DNA of 29,777 nucleotides from Polychytrium aggregatum (Eukaryota > Chytridiomycota > Chytridiomycetes > Polychytriales): positions 1 to 29,777 of the forward strand of contig NW_026516500.1 of the NCBI RefSeq assembly GCF_025602895.1, in the 5' to 3' direction. The notes under the pieces were generated by a model. It was not told where the DNA came from and made no database searches. It worked only from the letters and a program-made list of their open reading frames with translations. Both the position numbers and the translations under genes were made by a program. Shown here piece after piece: positions 20,173 to 29,777 of the stretch. Numbering within the stretch: position 1 is the stretch's first letter; the number at the start of each line of letters is the position of its first letter.

Positions 20173-20837
20173 TTCGCGCCGACACAATCGGCGACGAGCG
20201 GGCGGACTTGACGGCGAGGTCAAGATGAGGCGGGATGAGGAACAGGGCGGGCCAGCGGACTGTCTCGTCGACTGGACGGTGATTCCGTTGACAACGCCGC
20301 TGGCAAAGTGGGGGCAGGGATGCGATGGATGCGATGGATGCGATGAATCGGCGCTGTCCGTCTGCTGTCCGTCTGTGGTGGACAAGTAGAGGGCATTGCG
20401 ATGACATGCAGCTCCGTAATATCCAAGACGATATGTGTCGGTTGTGATCGGCAAGTAGACCCCCTCCCTTTTTTTTCTCACTCTTGCCAAACGGGCATGC
20501 GATGTGTATCCCTGTCCGGCTCGTTCCAACACCGCCCTGCGACTGTTTCGCCCTGTCCGTCCCAGAACCCAGTCCCCTGGCGCCTGGTCACGCTGACCCA
20601 CTCCCACTCGCTCTTGTACCCATCGCGAGTCACTTTCGGCCAGCCGGCGCTGGGTCGATCAAGCCAAGAGCCCCCCCCCTTTTTTTTTCGCCTCCGCCGC
20701 TATCTTCCTTGTCGGCGCCAGGATTGCAGTCATATAAAGGCCTCCCTCCTCTGTTCTCCAGCCGTCTCTGCCACTCCTTCCATTCCGCCCACCAGCAACA
20801 ACCAGAGACCTCCCCCACCCATCCACTCTTCGACAAC
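20173..20837. promoter_or_regulatory. Right flank of the Fanzor block and promoter of the 140-aa gene
   Basis: No gene is recognised in this stretch. A short GCGATGGAT repeat (about three copies, near 20320-20345) and several pyrimidine runs are present. The right half should be the promoter and 5' leader of the gene at 20838. Confidence 0.4.
20731..20740 (+). promoter_or_regulatory. TATA box
   Basis: CATATAAAGG lies about 100 bp before the start codon at 20838, followed by a pyrimidine-rich leader. Motif and spacing suit a core promoter. Confidence 0.55.
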
Positions 20838-21554
20838 ATGCCGCCACTCATGTCCAAGAGCTCCCAGCTTTCCAACGGTCACGGCCCTGTCGCGATCCCC
20901 GGCCATGCGAGACATAAGCGTCGACACAGCCAGACGGACGAGATCCTGGCTCGTGGACTCGACGCGAGCGACATGGACCTGGATCATCGCAGCGGGTAAG
21001 AGGCAACAGCAACAGCATCGGCAGACCTGGAGTGGGGCCGAGGGATTACAGCGGGGAAGGGATCGCTTTGGGACACGGACTGCATCCAGAGACCCCAGAG
21101 ACCCAGACCTCAAAGGACACACGACGCTGGGGCGTGCAGTGAAAAGTCTTGGTGGGGAGGAATGATGGCGAGTGTTATGGACAGGACAGTCCCTGACGGC
21201 CAGGCAGGAGCCGTAGCCACAACCCCGGAAATCGATGGCCAGACTGGCGCTAACCGTCTTCCCGCCTTCCGTCCTTCCCCGCCTTCCAGTCCATGTATCA
21301 AAGCCTTCGCTTCCGAACCTCATCCCAAGCGAATGCGAGAGACGGCACTGACCGTGCCCTTGAGCCCCGTCTACTATCCGATGGAGAGCTGCCTTGACTC
21401 ACACCTGCTCTTTGGTCGTCGTGCTTCCGATGCCGCCAAGCAGCATCACAACATGGGCTATGTGGAGCGCTGCGACAGCTTGCGTTCGCAAACCATGAGC
21501 ATGTACCATCGCCAGGAGGAGATGTATTATGGAGTGGCAAGTCTGATGGCCTAA
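20838..21554 (+). CDS. Small protein of unknown function (two exons, 140 aa)
   Basis: Exons 20838-20995 and 21290-21554 join in phase through a GTAAGA...TTCCAG intron. The predicted protein is 140 residues, hydrophilic, without signal peptide or membrane segment. A basic, phosphorylatable stretch ([14 protein letters not shown]) is followed by an acidic patch (DASDMDLDH). The second exon has [21 protein letters not shown] and a C-terminal half with [16 protein letters not shown] and [12 protein letters not shown] do not recognise a family. Support for a real gene comes from the TATA box, clean splice sites and a second exon rich in Met, Tyr and charged residues rather than the Arg/Pro/Ser mix of chance frames here. 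Ser-Pro and RxxS sites suggest a small regulatory phosphoprotein; that is only inference. Confidence 0.6.
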
Positions 21555-22500
21555 CTCTCGGCCACAAACAACTCTCGGCCCGCCGGTACGCTAGGGCCCA
21601 GGCTCCAGCGTTCGCTCACTTTCCTTTGATCTGTGCATCGATAGTATCCATTCCTGCGCCCTTCTCGCAACAACACCCACACCAGAACCCTAAGATCAGC
21701 GCTATCACCATAGCACATTGTCGTGATCATCAGCTCCGCCACGCCGCATTGCTGCTGCTGCCCATTTCGATTCGGTCCTGCCATCCATCCATCCATCCAT
21801 CCATCCATCCATCCATCCATCCATCCATTCATCCATCCATCCATCCATCCACCCATCCACCCATCCATACACACACACGACTCCATCTTTCTTTTTGCCC
21901 CTGGACTACTTTTGTTTTGCTTTTGGCTGCCCATAGACTCTTGCTGTAGATACCGTAGATACTTTTGCACTCACGCCTTCACGCAAGTGCACTCCCCCCT
22001 TATCATCAAAAACAGTGTTCGCAAAATGAACCGGGCCACTTGATTTTTGGGACCAGCGGCCGCTCCCTCTGCTTATCCATATCTCTCTTTCTCTCCCTCT
22101 CTCTCTGGATACTGAATACATTGTTGTCCATTCATCGCCATCACTGCGGTTGCTCTCACAGTCGCAGTCTCGAGCACACCGGATGACCTCCATGAACGAT
22201 GGTGACTGACATGTACCAGAGTCATATGCGTTGATACGCGAATCAGCGGATTGTCGTCGCTCCCTCAGCTACATTCCCAGGAACTAGAGCCTGTATCATT
22301 TGCCCTATCCAGCTATGAAAACGAGACGTCCCCATTTCATTTTCGTTCGTTTTTTTTTTCTTGGGGGAGGGGACGGAATGGAAGGATGTAAGAGGCCAGA
22401 AACGGCATTTTGTTCTTTCTTTTCTCTCGGAGAACCTTTCAAATGCCTCACGGTGGAAGTGCAACTTTAAGATGGGGGGGGGTGCGATGAGAGAAGCAGG
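21555..22500. other. Convergent intergenic region with CCAT microsatellite
   Basis: This lies between the 140-aa gene and the carrier gene that ends towards it, so it holds both 3' ends. It contains a CCAT microsatellite, a CT-rich run near 22080-22105, and T and G homopolymers near 22350 and 22475. No coding frame is convincing. Confidence 0.5.
21781..21868. repeat. (CCAT)n microsatellite
   Basis: About 22 copies of the tetranucleotide CCAT with a few single-base interruptions. It produces artefactual His-Pro-Ser-Ile and Met-Asp-Gly-Trp frames. Confidence 0.95.
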
Positions 22501-25271
22501 CTATTGAGCGGCCTTCTTCTGCTTCTGGTATGAGGCGACATAAGCCTTGAGCTATGAGAGGATAGGAACATTAAGTAAGCTGCAGTGCCACCGGGACCTC
22601 GGGATGGTCAACGGAACCATCCTCACGCCCGCTCCCACCACCACCATCACCACCACGGCGCTCAGGATCGATGGACATGGCAACGACAATAACCTACTCG
22701 CACAAGCCGATAACATACCTGATCACCGCCAAAAACGATGCAAACCGTTTGCCAGATGCCGAGACCGACACGGGGCTGATGAAGATTGTAAGGGGAACGG
22801 GTATAGACAAAGAAATGAGTGCGTGGGGGTGGGTAGGCGAGCGGAGCCCACAAAGAAGCCGCAAGGGTCCTCAGCTCGAGGTCGCAGTCGGCTTCGTCGA
22901 ACTCAAGGCTGCTCATAGTGCGAGGCAGCATATCCGAGTCTCCCAGTAGAGAGAGGATGCTGTGTGCTGCAAAACCAGTAAAACACCACACATCACCCTC
23001 GCAGTGAACTCACGGTGACACCACGGTAAAAGCCTTTGAGACCATTGTTCTTGTAGATCCACTTGGCTGCAGTGGCAATCGTCAGCTTCTCTGGGCGCCC
23101 TTCGGTCTTGATCTGGCTCTGCATCTCGACACGGATGACTTCCAGAGGCTGATTCCAGCAGCTGAGGGCGCCTCCTACGGCACTTGCAAGAACTTTCTCG
23201 GCCGAAGACAGCGGCTTGCTTCGGTCGTCGCGGGCTCGCATGAACACATCCTCGACAATCCGACTGATGCCGAAGCGCGAGCCCCAGTTGGTGCATTGGC
23301 GGAGGGCCTAAATCGGCAGCGTACCGAATCGCCACGAGGATGCCGCGACGGTGAAGAGGGACAGAGGTGTTAGGAGATACAGCATGGCCAAATGCATAAC
23401 CAACTCCAAGCCAGGCTCGCATGATCCGTGTCGAGAAGGGTCGCACGACAATAGCCTCGGCAGACACGAGGCATCGTGTGAGAAGGAGTTGTCTCGACTT
23501 TGCCAGAGTATTCAGCAATTCGACTCGGGTTTTGGTGAAGCCGGCGCTCCCTCAAGCCTTCCCCTCAAAACTCACAGCGCGGACAGCGACGAGACACTTC
23601 CACAGAGGGATCATGGAATCAGAGCTTACCACTGCGTTTACGCCTTTGTTGATACCAGCGAATCCCTCACGGGCAAAGATCTCTCGGGCCACCTAATCAC
23701 GGTGTGAATCGATAGAGTTGGTTAAATAGCAAGACAGCACGCGGTGATCCGATGTGCATTCTTGTGGTGTGAAGCCTCCTTGTCGCTCGCTTAGAGTGCC
23801 AGGAAGAGAGTGGATTTGTTTGGAGGCTTAATCTCGACTCAGTCAATCAAAGTACCTGGATGGTGCTCTTGGGTGTCCCGCCAACGCCAACGTCCTTGCT
23901 GCGAGTTACCTCGACCGTTTTCATAAAGGTGCAAAAACCCATGGTGGTGTACGCCTGAGAAGGCATCGTAGCGTCAGCGCGACTCCGAGGCAGTGGACCA
24001 GACAATAATAAGCGAGACCAAGAGCTCGGTTGACTCGGCTCTACCAAATCAACGGTCGGTGGATATCCTTGGCGAAGGCCACATGGCACAGCGGGGTCTT
24101 ACCTGCGCGATGCCACCACCTGCGATTCATCCAGAGGTTGGCGAGGAGGTCAACAGGCGATATAGAGCCAAAGGATTGGGATACAGAGAGTCAGCCAGAT
24201 TCACGCAGCAAAGAGCCCGATGCGTCTGAGCGAGACGGCATCGAGTACAAGTTCCTTTGCCGCCATCGCAACGATAATCTGTGTGCTACTGCAGATAGAG
24301 GGCCGATCCCAGCCCTCGAGGTCCAAGTCGGCCTGGTAACATTGGCTTGGACCTACCCATGCCACCGATGATGCCAGCAGCCGTGGCAGATCCTCCTTTC
24401 GATAGAACCTGGTACTCGAGTTCACTGGCAGTAAACAGCAAGACAGCGCCTGAAGGGCAGATACCAACCCGGTGGAGGGAGGACAGCAGCGATAAAACGG
24501 CCAAATCAATCGGAATGAATCATACGAGCAGCAAAGGAGTCAGCCAAACCGAAGCGAAAGAGATCGCGAGATCCACGAGAGACGGGGTCGTCAGCGAGAT
24601 GGCAAGAGACCAGAGCGGTATTGCGTCGACTCATCGACGAACGATGGCTGCTCAAGCACGGCAGCGGCGGGACTGGCTTGCTCTCGCACCTTTAGTGGAG
24701 CCCTCGATCCAAGCCCACGGAATCAGACCCTGGTAGAAGCCGAGGATGCCGCCGCGCTTGAAGGTCTTTGAGATGGCCGTGAGCATGTTGTCGCCGCGAT
24801 TGGCAGCCATGTGAGTCTTGACGACCTCAAAGGGTTGGCCAAGCTATGGCGGGACAGCAATCCAGAGGCCGACAAGAAAGTCGAGAAGAGTGAGCAGTTA
24901 CGAAAGCGAGCAGGCGCATTGGTGAGGCCGAGTGATGTGCCGAGCAAACGAAAGAGCGAGCAGAGCAGGGAGAAATAAAAATGAAAATAAAAAATAAGAC
25001 TCAGAAACACAAGATAGCCCAATGCCTTTCGACTCGACCAATCCGATCCGCATGATGGCTGGAGGAGATGTCCTGCTCGGCCTTGGCTCCAAACGGCGGC
25101 AACAGCAGAGGGCAGCGTCCGATGCGAGATGCCCAACTCGACTTTCCCGGTCCTTACCGTTGAGGCCTCGAAGATCGTGAGACCGGCGCCGAGGGCAAGG
25201 TTGGTGAAACTCAAGGCCTTCCTCTTCACAGCAGGAGCCGAAGCCGGTGCAGGGGCGCTGGATGTAGACAT
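22501..25271 (-). CDS. YHM2: Mitochondrial carrier, Yhm2-type citrate/2-oxoglutarate carrier
   Basis: Nine exons assemble without any phase conflict into 313 residues, about the length of yeast Yhm2: 25158-25271, 24690-24843, 24357-24449, 24103-24119, 23856-23954, 23630-23692, 23014-23307, 22719-22775 and 22501-22551. Diagnostic stretches in order are [113 protein letters not shown] and IWQTV. The P-x-E-x-x-K/R repeats are those of the SLC25 family, and the WGSRFG and PRxGLGIWQT stretches are typical of Yhm2. The protein exchanges citrate for 2-oxoglutarate across the inner mitochondrial membrane, supplying cytosolic citrate and NADPH. Exon 4 is only 17 nt (encoding GGIAQ). The N-terminus is Ala/Ser/Pro-rich. 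Very confident call. Confidence 0.93.
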
Positions 25272-25692
25272 GGATGCTTTGATTGATTTGACGAGGAGAC
25301 TGGCTTGAAGCGGCAGCAAAGACGAGCTGTAGGACAGGGAGACGACGACTACGAAGAGGCGAGACAAGCACAGACCGACTCGTTCGGACGGCGAAGGGAA
25401 CCAACAGGGCCGAGGGAAAGACCGGACGACAACCAGGCGAGCAGATGGAGGAAAAGACGGAGGGAGGGGCAGGAGGGGAACGGCAGGTGCAAAAGGGTCA
25501 TGAACGGCGGGAGCACGTGAAGGCCTGGCGAGAACACCACCAACGACATCCAGGGCCAAGATGGGGCCTCCAGATCACTCAGGGACACATTGAGGCACAC
25601 TCTTCCGCTTCGTTCTGAACATGCTGTATTCGTATCTGGCAACATTTGGTCAACTGGCTTGGCTGCCATCAATCCGGGACAGAGCGATATTT
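25272..25692. other. Intergenic region upstream of the carrier gene
   Basis: About 420 bp between the LRR gene stop and the carrier start, both on the minus strand. It should hold the carrier promoter and the LRR 3' end. Open frames here are GA/CT-rich chance frames. Confidence 0.5.
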
Positions 25693-27744
25693 CTATTTCG
25701 AGCTCCTGTTCTCAGGCTTTCTGTGTCTGATGCGGTCCTTCTTGCCCATTCTTGTTCCTCCGACTGCATGGAGGCGAGACGGCAATTCCGTTCGGGCATC
25801 AAGAAGTGGTGGAGGCTTGAACATCTGTAATCGAGATAAGCTGGCGGACAGTCCTTCCAAGGTTCGCAGTCCTGCACACTTTGACAGATCCAGGGTTCTA
25901 AGGCCGTCCATGGCCGCCGGCAGCCCCTCCAGGCGCTCCAGTGATGGTGGGAAGTAGAGCGACACCAGACTCGGCATCGATGGCGGCAGTCCAACGAGAC
26001 TTTTCAGCTTGGTGCACTTGGACAGATCGAGCGTGTTGAGGCAATCCATGGACGACGGAAATCCATGTAAACTCTCCAAGGAGGAAGGTAGATAGAGCGA
26101 CCCGAGTCGGGGGAGTTTGCTGGACATACCCGTCAGATTGACAAGGTGCTTGCACCGGACCAGGCTCAGTCGCTGCAGACTCGCCATCGAGTCAGGCATG
26201 CCAGCAAGACTCCGAAGCGATGTCGGGAGCACAGCGAGCTTGAGTTGGGGCAGGACATTTGGTAGCCCGCTCAGACTTTTGAGCCGGGTACTTTCTGCCA
26301 TGTACAGACTCTGGAGGCTGTCCATCGAGTCTGGTAAACCCTGGAGCGTGCCGACCGCCGGAATGCTGAGCATCTGCAGATTGGGCAACTCGGGAGACAT
26401 TCCAATCAAGCTCTTCACTCTCTTGCATCGAGCCAATGCAAGCCCGCGGAGTAGCTCGAGTTTCGGTGACATGCCGTCGAGGCTCTCGAGATACCGCGAG
26501 AGCGTCAAGGTCTCCAGCCGAGGCAGTCTCACAGGCATGCCCCGCAGACTCTTGAGTCTGAAGCAGGCCGAGAGGTCGAGGCTCTTGAGGCAATCCATCG
26601 ACTCGGGCATGCCCTCGAGGGTCTCCAGGCTTTGCGGCAAGACCAACGTCTCGAGCTTTGAGTGTGTCGACAGCAGCCCTTTCAGGTCCTTCATCTTGGT
26701 ACATCGCGCCAGCTCCAGTTGACGGAGGGACGGGAGCTGGTCCAAATGCCTTGGGAGCAAAACAACTGCTGCTGGAAGCACGATTGTATGTACGTTCGGG
26801 AGCTCTGGAAGCCCGTCGAGATGTTTCAGCCGACTACATGGCGAGAGATCCAACCGGACCAGTCGATCCAATCTTGGCATGCCTTCTAGCGTTTCAACTG
26901 CGGCGGACAGCATGATCGTCACCAAACTTGGCAAGTGCGGCATGGCTTCCCAAGACCAAATAAAGTCACCAGAGACTGAGCTGCCAATCTGGAGAGAATG
27001 GATCGAGGGCAAGCTGTGGGGCCATCCCGCCAAGGTAGCAAACGACCGATTGGAGAGGATGAGATGACCGCAGGCAGATGACTCGAGGATGTGGAGTTCG
27101 TGTGGAAGTAAAGATATCAGCTGGTCGTTCCTGAACAAGGGGTGCTGCTGTGGACGGTGAATGTTGAGCGGCTGTACCGAGCCCGACGGGTTCCGAAGCA
27201 TCACCGATGAATCCAGACATCCGAGCGCAACTTGGTCACCAAGCTCGGCAGCCGGCGTTCCCTGGACGGAGACCAGCGGATGGCGATGGCATCTTTCGTC
27301 GGACGGGAGGTCGAAGGATTCCAAATAGGTTTGGATTCGAGGCCGAAGCATGCTGTTTTGGTGAATCCTCCACCACAGACCAAGCTCCCTCTGATAGCAA
27401 TCGAATGAGGTCGAATGGGCCTGCAACCGACGGGTAAAGCACAAGAGACCCTCCAGAACAGTCACCAGAGAGGTACGAGGCTCAAATTGGCTGATCCATT
27501 CTGCGGAGAGTCCAAGACGCTGGGCCAGAAGGGAAGTCCAGCCCGAGCTGGAGACGAGCTGGGTGATGCTGCGGTGTCGCTTGGAGAGGAGGGGCAGCTT
27601 GAGGAGCGACTGGAGACCCAGCGCAAGGATGAATGCGTCGCTGGTGACGAGTATAGCGAGGAGATCGAACTGATTGAGGACATGATGTTTTGCGGCCAGG
27701 GCTTGAGTGTCCAGAGGGAGATCGCATGTCAGCCCGGCCTGCAT
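25693..27744 (-). CDS. Leucine-rich-repeat protein with regular ~46-residue modules
   Basis: An uninterrupted frame from the ATG at 27744 gives 683 residues. The first ~250 residues have no clear domain; HHVLNQFDLLAILVT to LLSKRHRSI is weakly F-box-like in its leucine spacing and position. From about residue 250, nine modules of about 46 residues follow. Each couples a LRxLDLSxCxxLKSLxGLP half with a LPxLxxLxLPxSLESLEGMPxSMD half, so two LRR turns per module. The C-terminus is a short basic tail (TRMGKKDRIRHRKPEN), possibly a nuclear localisation signal. Such LRR domains bind proteins or act as substrate receptors. The partner is unknown. No NACHT, kinase or signal peptide is seen. An upstream exon is not excluded, since the frame is open for nine more codons. 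Confidence 0.85.
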   Translation of the reverse strand: MQAGLTCDLPLDTQALAAKHHVLNQFDLLAILVTSDAFILALGLQSLLKLPLLSKRHRSITQLVSSSGWTSLLAQRLGLSAEWISQFEPRTSLVTVLEGLLCFTRRLQAHSTSFDCYQRELGLWWRIHQNSMLRPRIQTYLESFDLPSDERCHRHPLVSVQGTPAAELGDQVALGCLDSSVMLRNPSGSVQPLNIHRPQQHPLFRNDQLISLLPHELHILESSACGHLILSNRSFATLAGWPHSLPSIHSLQIGSSVSGDFIWSWEAMPHLPSLVTIMLSAAVETLEGMPRLDRLVRLDLSPCSRLKHLDGLPELPNVHTIVLPAAVVLLPRHLDQLPSLRQLELARCTKMKDLKGLLSTHSKLETLVLPQSLETLEGMPESMDCLKSLDLSACFRLKSLRGMPVRLPRLETLTLSRYLESLDGMSPKLELLRGLALARCKRVKSLIGMSPELPNLQMLSIPAVGTLQGLPDSMDSLQSLYMAESTRLKSLSGLPNVLPQLKLAVLPTSLRSLAGMPDSMASLQRLSLVRCKHLVNLTGMSSKLPRLGSLYLPSSLESLHGFPSSMDCLNTLDLSKCTKLKSLVGLPPSMPSLVSLYFPPSLERLEGLPAAMDGLRTLDLSKCAGLRTLEGLSASLSRLQMFKPPPLLDARTELPSRLHAVGGTRMGKKDRIRHRKPENRSSK

Positions 27745-28182
27745 CGTTGAGGCGGAAGGCAGCAGCAGCAACAGAAAGTGCGATCACTGGGCAGGAGCAC
27801 GACGGGTCACGACGAAACCCGTTTCGGCTCCCGCACCTGGTCGACAACAAGAGTGGCCGGTCGATGCGGCGCAGACACAAGGAGGGGACTGAGGGAGGAA
27901 CTCTGAAACCTCGGCCAGTGTATTGGTTGTTTGTGCGATGACGACTTGCAGAACAGCTGGACTGAGACGACCGAGCAGGCCCTCGCCCACGAAACAAAGC
28001 GGGGAGGTGGAGGTGTTTCATTCACGGACGTTGAGTAAAACGGAAAGCGGAAAAGGGGAAACGGAAACGGAAACGGAAACGGGGTTCAAGAAACGGGAAA
28101 CCTGATTCGAGGCTCGGAGGCCACGGCAGCCGAATGTCCCACTATCGACCGATGGCGGCCGCCCAGCCAGCACACAGACACA
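27745..28182. other. Intergenic region with GGAAAC repeat
   Basis: This separates the reductase stop from the LRR start, both on the minus strand, and should include the LRR promoter. A run of GGAAAC hexanucleotides lies at 28057-28082. No gene is recognised. Confidence 0.5.
28057..28082. repeat. (GGAAAC)n short tandem repeat
   Basis: About four copies of the hexanucleotide GGAAAC, preceded by related GA-rich sequence. Confidence 0.85.
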
Positions 28183-29777
28183 TCAGTGGCGGCCGGTGCG
28201 GGTGAAGGGACGGACATCGGGATACTCCTCGTCCTTGAGCTCGGTCTCCGCCGCCGTGGGCTGGTCGAGATAGGACACCCGATCCAAGTGGAAGAGACTC
28301 TTCCTGACGACCAGCTCGGGCGAGGGACACGGCGTCGGGTAGATCGAGCGAGTGTTGGTGTTGTCGACCCTGAAGGACAGGTCCATCAGCATCCGCATGA
28401 ACGCAAGCAGGGCGTGGTTATCGGGCGATGGGTTGCGCCAGATGATGGTCCTGAACTTTTCGCGAGTGTCCTGCAGGACGGTCCAGCCAACGGAATCGGC
28501 AATCTCAAAGACACGCTTCTCGGTGATGACACTGCGAGTGAGTGAGTGAGTGAGTGAGTGAGTGAGTGAGGGGTGATTGCGATGGCCCACGATGTCCGCC
28601 ATCAAACATGTCAATCTGCGACCCGCTCAATGCCAAGCACAGCATCGACTGACACTCACACTCACACTCACACTCACACTCACACTCACACTCACACTCA
28701 CACTCACACTCACACTCACACTCACACTCACACTCACACTCACACTCACACTCACACTCACACTCACACTCACACTCACACTCACACTCACACTCACACT
28801 CACACTCACACTCACACTCACACTCACACTCACACTCCACTCCACTCCACTCCACTCCACTCCACACACTCCTCACCTGTGCTCCGAGTCGCTGATGTGG
28901 AACACAAACTTGGACAGCGCCTCCTCCGAGCTGACAATCTCGGCAATCACCTTGGCAACATGGTCGACGGGATCCATGGTCCAAGTGACGGGACTGGCGT
29001 TTGCCGGGCAAACGCCGAGCTTGATGCATCCCTCGATGTATCGCCAGATATAGTCGTCTGTGTTGCACACTGGAGGATGGAGTGAACAGGGTGAGAAACA
29101 GTGTCGGTCGATGGATGGGTGCCACTCGACAAACAAGATCATCAACCCATGGCCAAGTCGAGGGAACGAAGGAGGGAATCTCCACCACATCACACATCAC
29201 ACATCACCACGGCTCACCTCCGTATCCGCTGTCGCCAGCAATCATCGCTGGCCGAATGATGGTTGCAGGCACTCCCCTCGATCGTGCCTTGTTGATCAGC
29301 TGCTCAGAGACCCACTTGGTCTGCGAGTAGCCGCCCGACAGGTTCCAGTTGGAGTACATTTTCTCCTCGAGCGGCTTGTCGGAGCCCTTGGCCATGGCAA
29401 TCGTCCCGATGGTCGAGATGTAGTGCACCACCTTGAGATGGTGCGTCGTGGCCAGCTGCAGCACCGTCACCGTGCTGAGGACGTTTGTTGCCTTGAGCGT
29501 GTTATAGTTGTAGAGCCAGTGCACCTCGGCGGCGTTGTGCACAATCATGTCGGTCTCTTCGCAAATCTCCTTCCATCGCTCGTCCGAGAGTGCCCATCGC
29601 TCCTTGGAAACGTCGCCGCGCAGACCAACCCACCGGTCTCGCACGTCATACCACGGATCGTTCTTGTTCCGCGATGCAATCACCAGCCTCGAGGCGTTGG
29701 AGTAGGTGCGGAGGAAGGCCAGTTTCTCGGTCTCGGTTCGTGCCAGACAGTAGATCTTGGCCCGAGGGAACTTGTGT
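28183..29777 (-). CDS. NAD(P)-binding thioester reductase domain protein, C-terminal part (runs off the window)
   Basis: Three exons are visible: 29218-29777 (continuing beyond the window), 28877-29069 and 28183-28531, with consistent phases. The fold is an extended short-chain dehydrogenase of the thioester-reductase/male-sterility type (NAD_binding_4). [53 protein letters not shown], the catalytic Tyr-Lys pair in [13 protein letters not shown], and [15 protein letters not shown] all match the pattern of the reductase end of Lys2 and of NRPS-like reductases. PVDHVAKVI matches the later substrate-side motif. In those enzymes this domain releases a carrier-bound acyl group as an aldehyde. Whether an adenylation and carrier part precedes it, as in alpha-aminoadipate reductase, cannot be seen. 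Two introns are visible; one consists largely of simple repeats. Confidence 0.85.
28534..28570. repeat. (GAGT)n microsatellite at the acceptor side of a reductase intron
   Basis: About eight copies of the tetranucleotide lie immediately inside the 3' splice site of intron 28532-28876; on the gene strand this reads (ACTC)n directly before GCAG. Confidence 0.9.
28652..28864. repeat. (CACTCA)n hexanucleotide array followed by (CCACT)n
   Basis: About 31 nearly perfect copies of CACTCA (28652-28836) pass into five copies of CCACT. The array sits inside the reductase intron 28532-28876 and makes up most of it. Long Glu-Cys, Ser-Val, Thr-His and Thr-Leu frames across it are artefacts. Confidence 0.95.

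Noticed and set aside
21626..22043. Frames rich in His-Pro-Ser-Ile or Met-Asp-Gly-Trp
   Set aside because: Translations of the CCAT microsatellite without flanking coding signal.
28651..28840. CACTCA array considered as a telomeric or CRISPR-like repeat
   Set aside because: It is a simple hexanucleotide without spacers, differs from the fungal telomere unit TTAGGG, and lies inside an intron.
28573..29085. Frames with long Thr-His, Thr-Leu, Ser-Val or Glu-Cys runs
   Set aside because: They are translations of the CACTCA array, which lies in a well-defined intron of the reductase gene.
1..29777. tRNA or rRNA genes
   Set aside because: I found no cloverleaf with the B-box consensus and no rRNA-like stretch by eye; a dedicated scan could still find a divergent one.

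Overview
The window reads as nuclear DNA of an early-diverging, chytrid-like fungus. Genes are split by many GT-AG introns of about 60-420 bp. The protein set is fungal: an SH3-tailed class I myosin, Mrp51, an Hda1-type deacetylase, a secreted M36 fungalysin and a Yhm2-type carrier. There are TnpB-like Fanzor genes, which are known from chytrids, and introns are rich in simple repeats. The phylum is an inference; no rRNA or marker gene is present.

Layout, left to right. The 3' part of a class I myosin gene (+, 172-2621) converges on a mitochondrial ribosomal protein Mrp51 gene (-, 3202-4101). A class II histone deacetylase with a C-terminal Arb2-like domain follows (+, 5184 to about 9605, many exons). 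It converges on a fungalysin metallopeptidase with a Thr-rich linker and a Cys-rich C-terminal module (-, 10695-13540). About 1.75 kb without a recognisable gene follows. Then comes the most unusual block, 15291-20172: a 202-bp inverted repeat (193/202 identical, no indels) at both ends, with a Fanzor gene just inside each repeat pointing inwards, and a ZIP-family metal transporter (+, 16886-18435) between them. Right of the block lie a two-exon gene for a 140-residue protein of unknown function (+, 20838-21554), a nine-exon Yhm2-type mitochondrial citrate/2-oxoglutarate carrier gene (-, 22501-25271), a leucine-rich-repeat protein with regular ~46-residue modules (-, 25693-27744), and the 3' end of an NAD-binding thioester-reductase-like gene (-, 28183 to beyond 29777).

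Most genes are unrelated housekeeping or secreted functions and form no pathway. The exception is the Fanzor block. The left copy keeps the zinc ribbon and RuvC-III motif but has lost everything N-terminal, including RuvC-I. The right copy keeps RuvC-I but has a clean in-frame loss of the segment holding the zinc ribbon and RuvC-III. Neither is a complete RNA-guided nuclease as read. Their flanks are nearly identical while their proteins are clearly diverged, which suggests the 202-bp end has its own history, either as a functional element end or through gene conversion.

Assembly caution: the myosin gene has three one-base frame breaks, each at a homopolymer, so small indel errors may also affect other genes. 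Exon boundaries were inferred by eye from splice motifs, reading-frame phase and family similarity.
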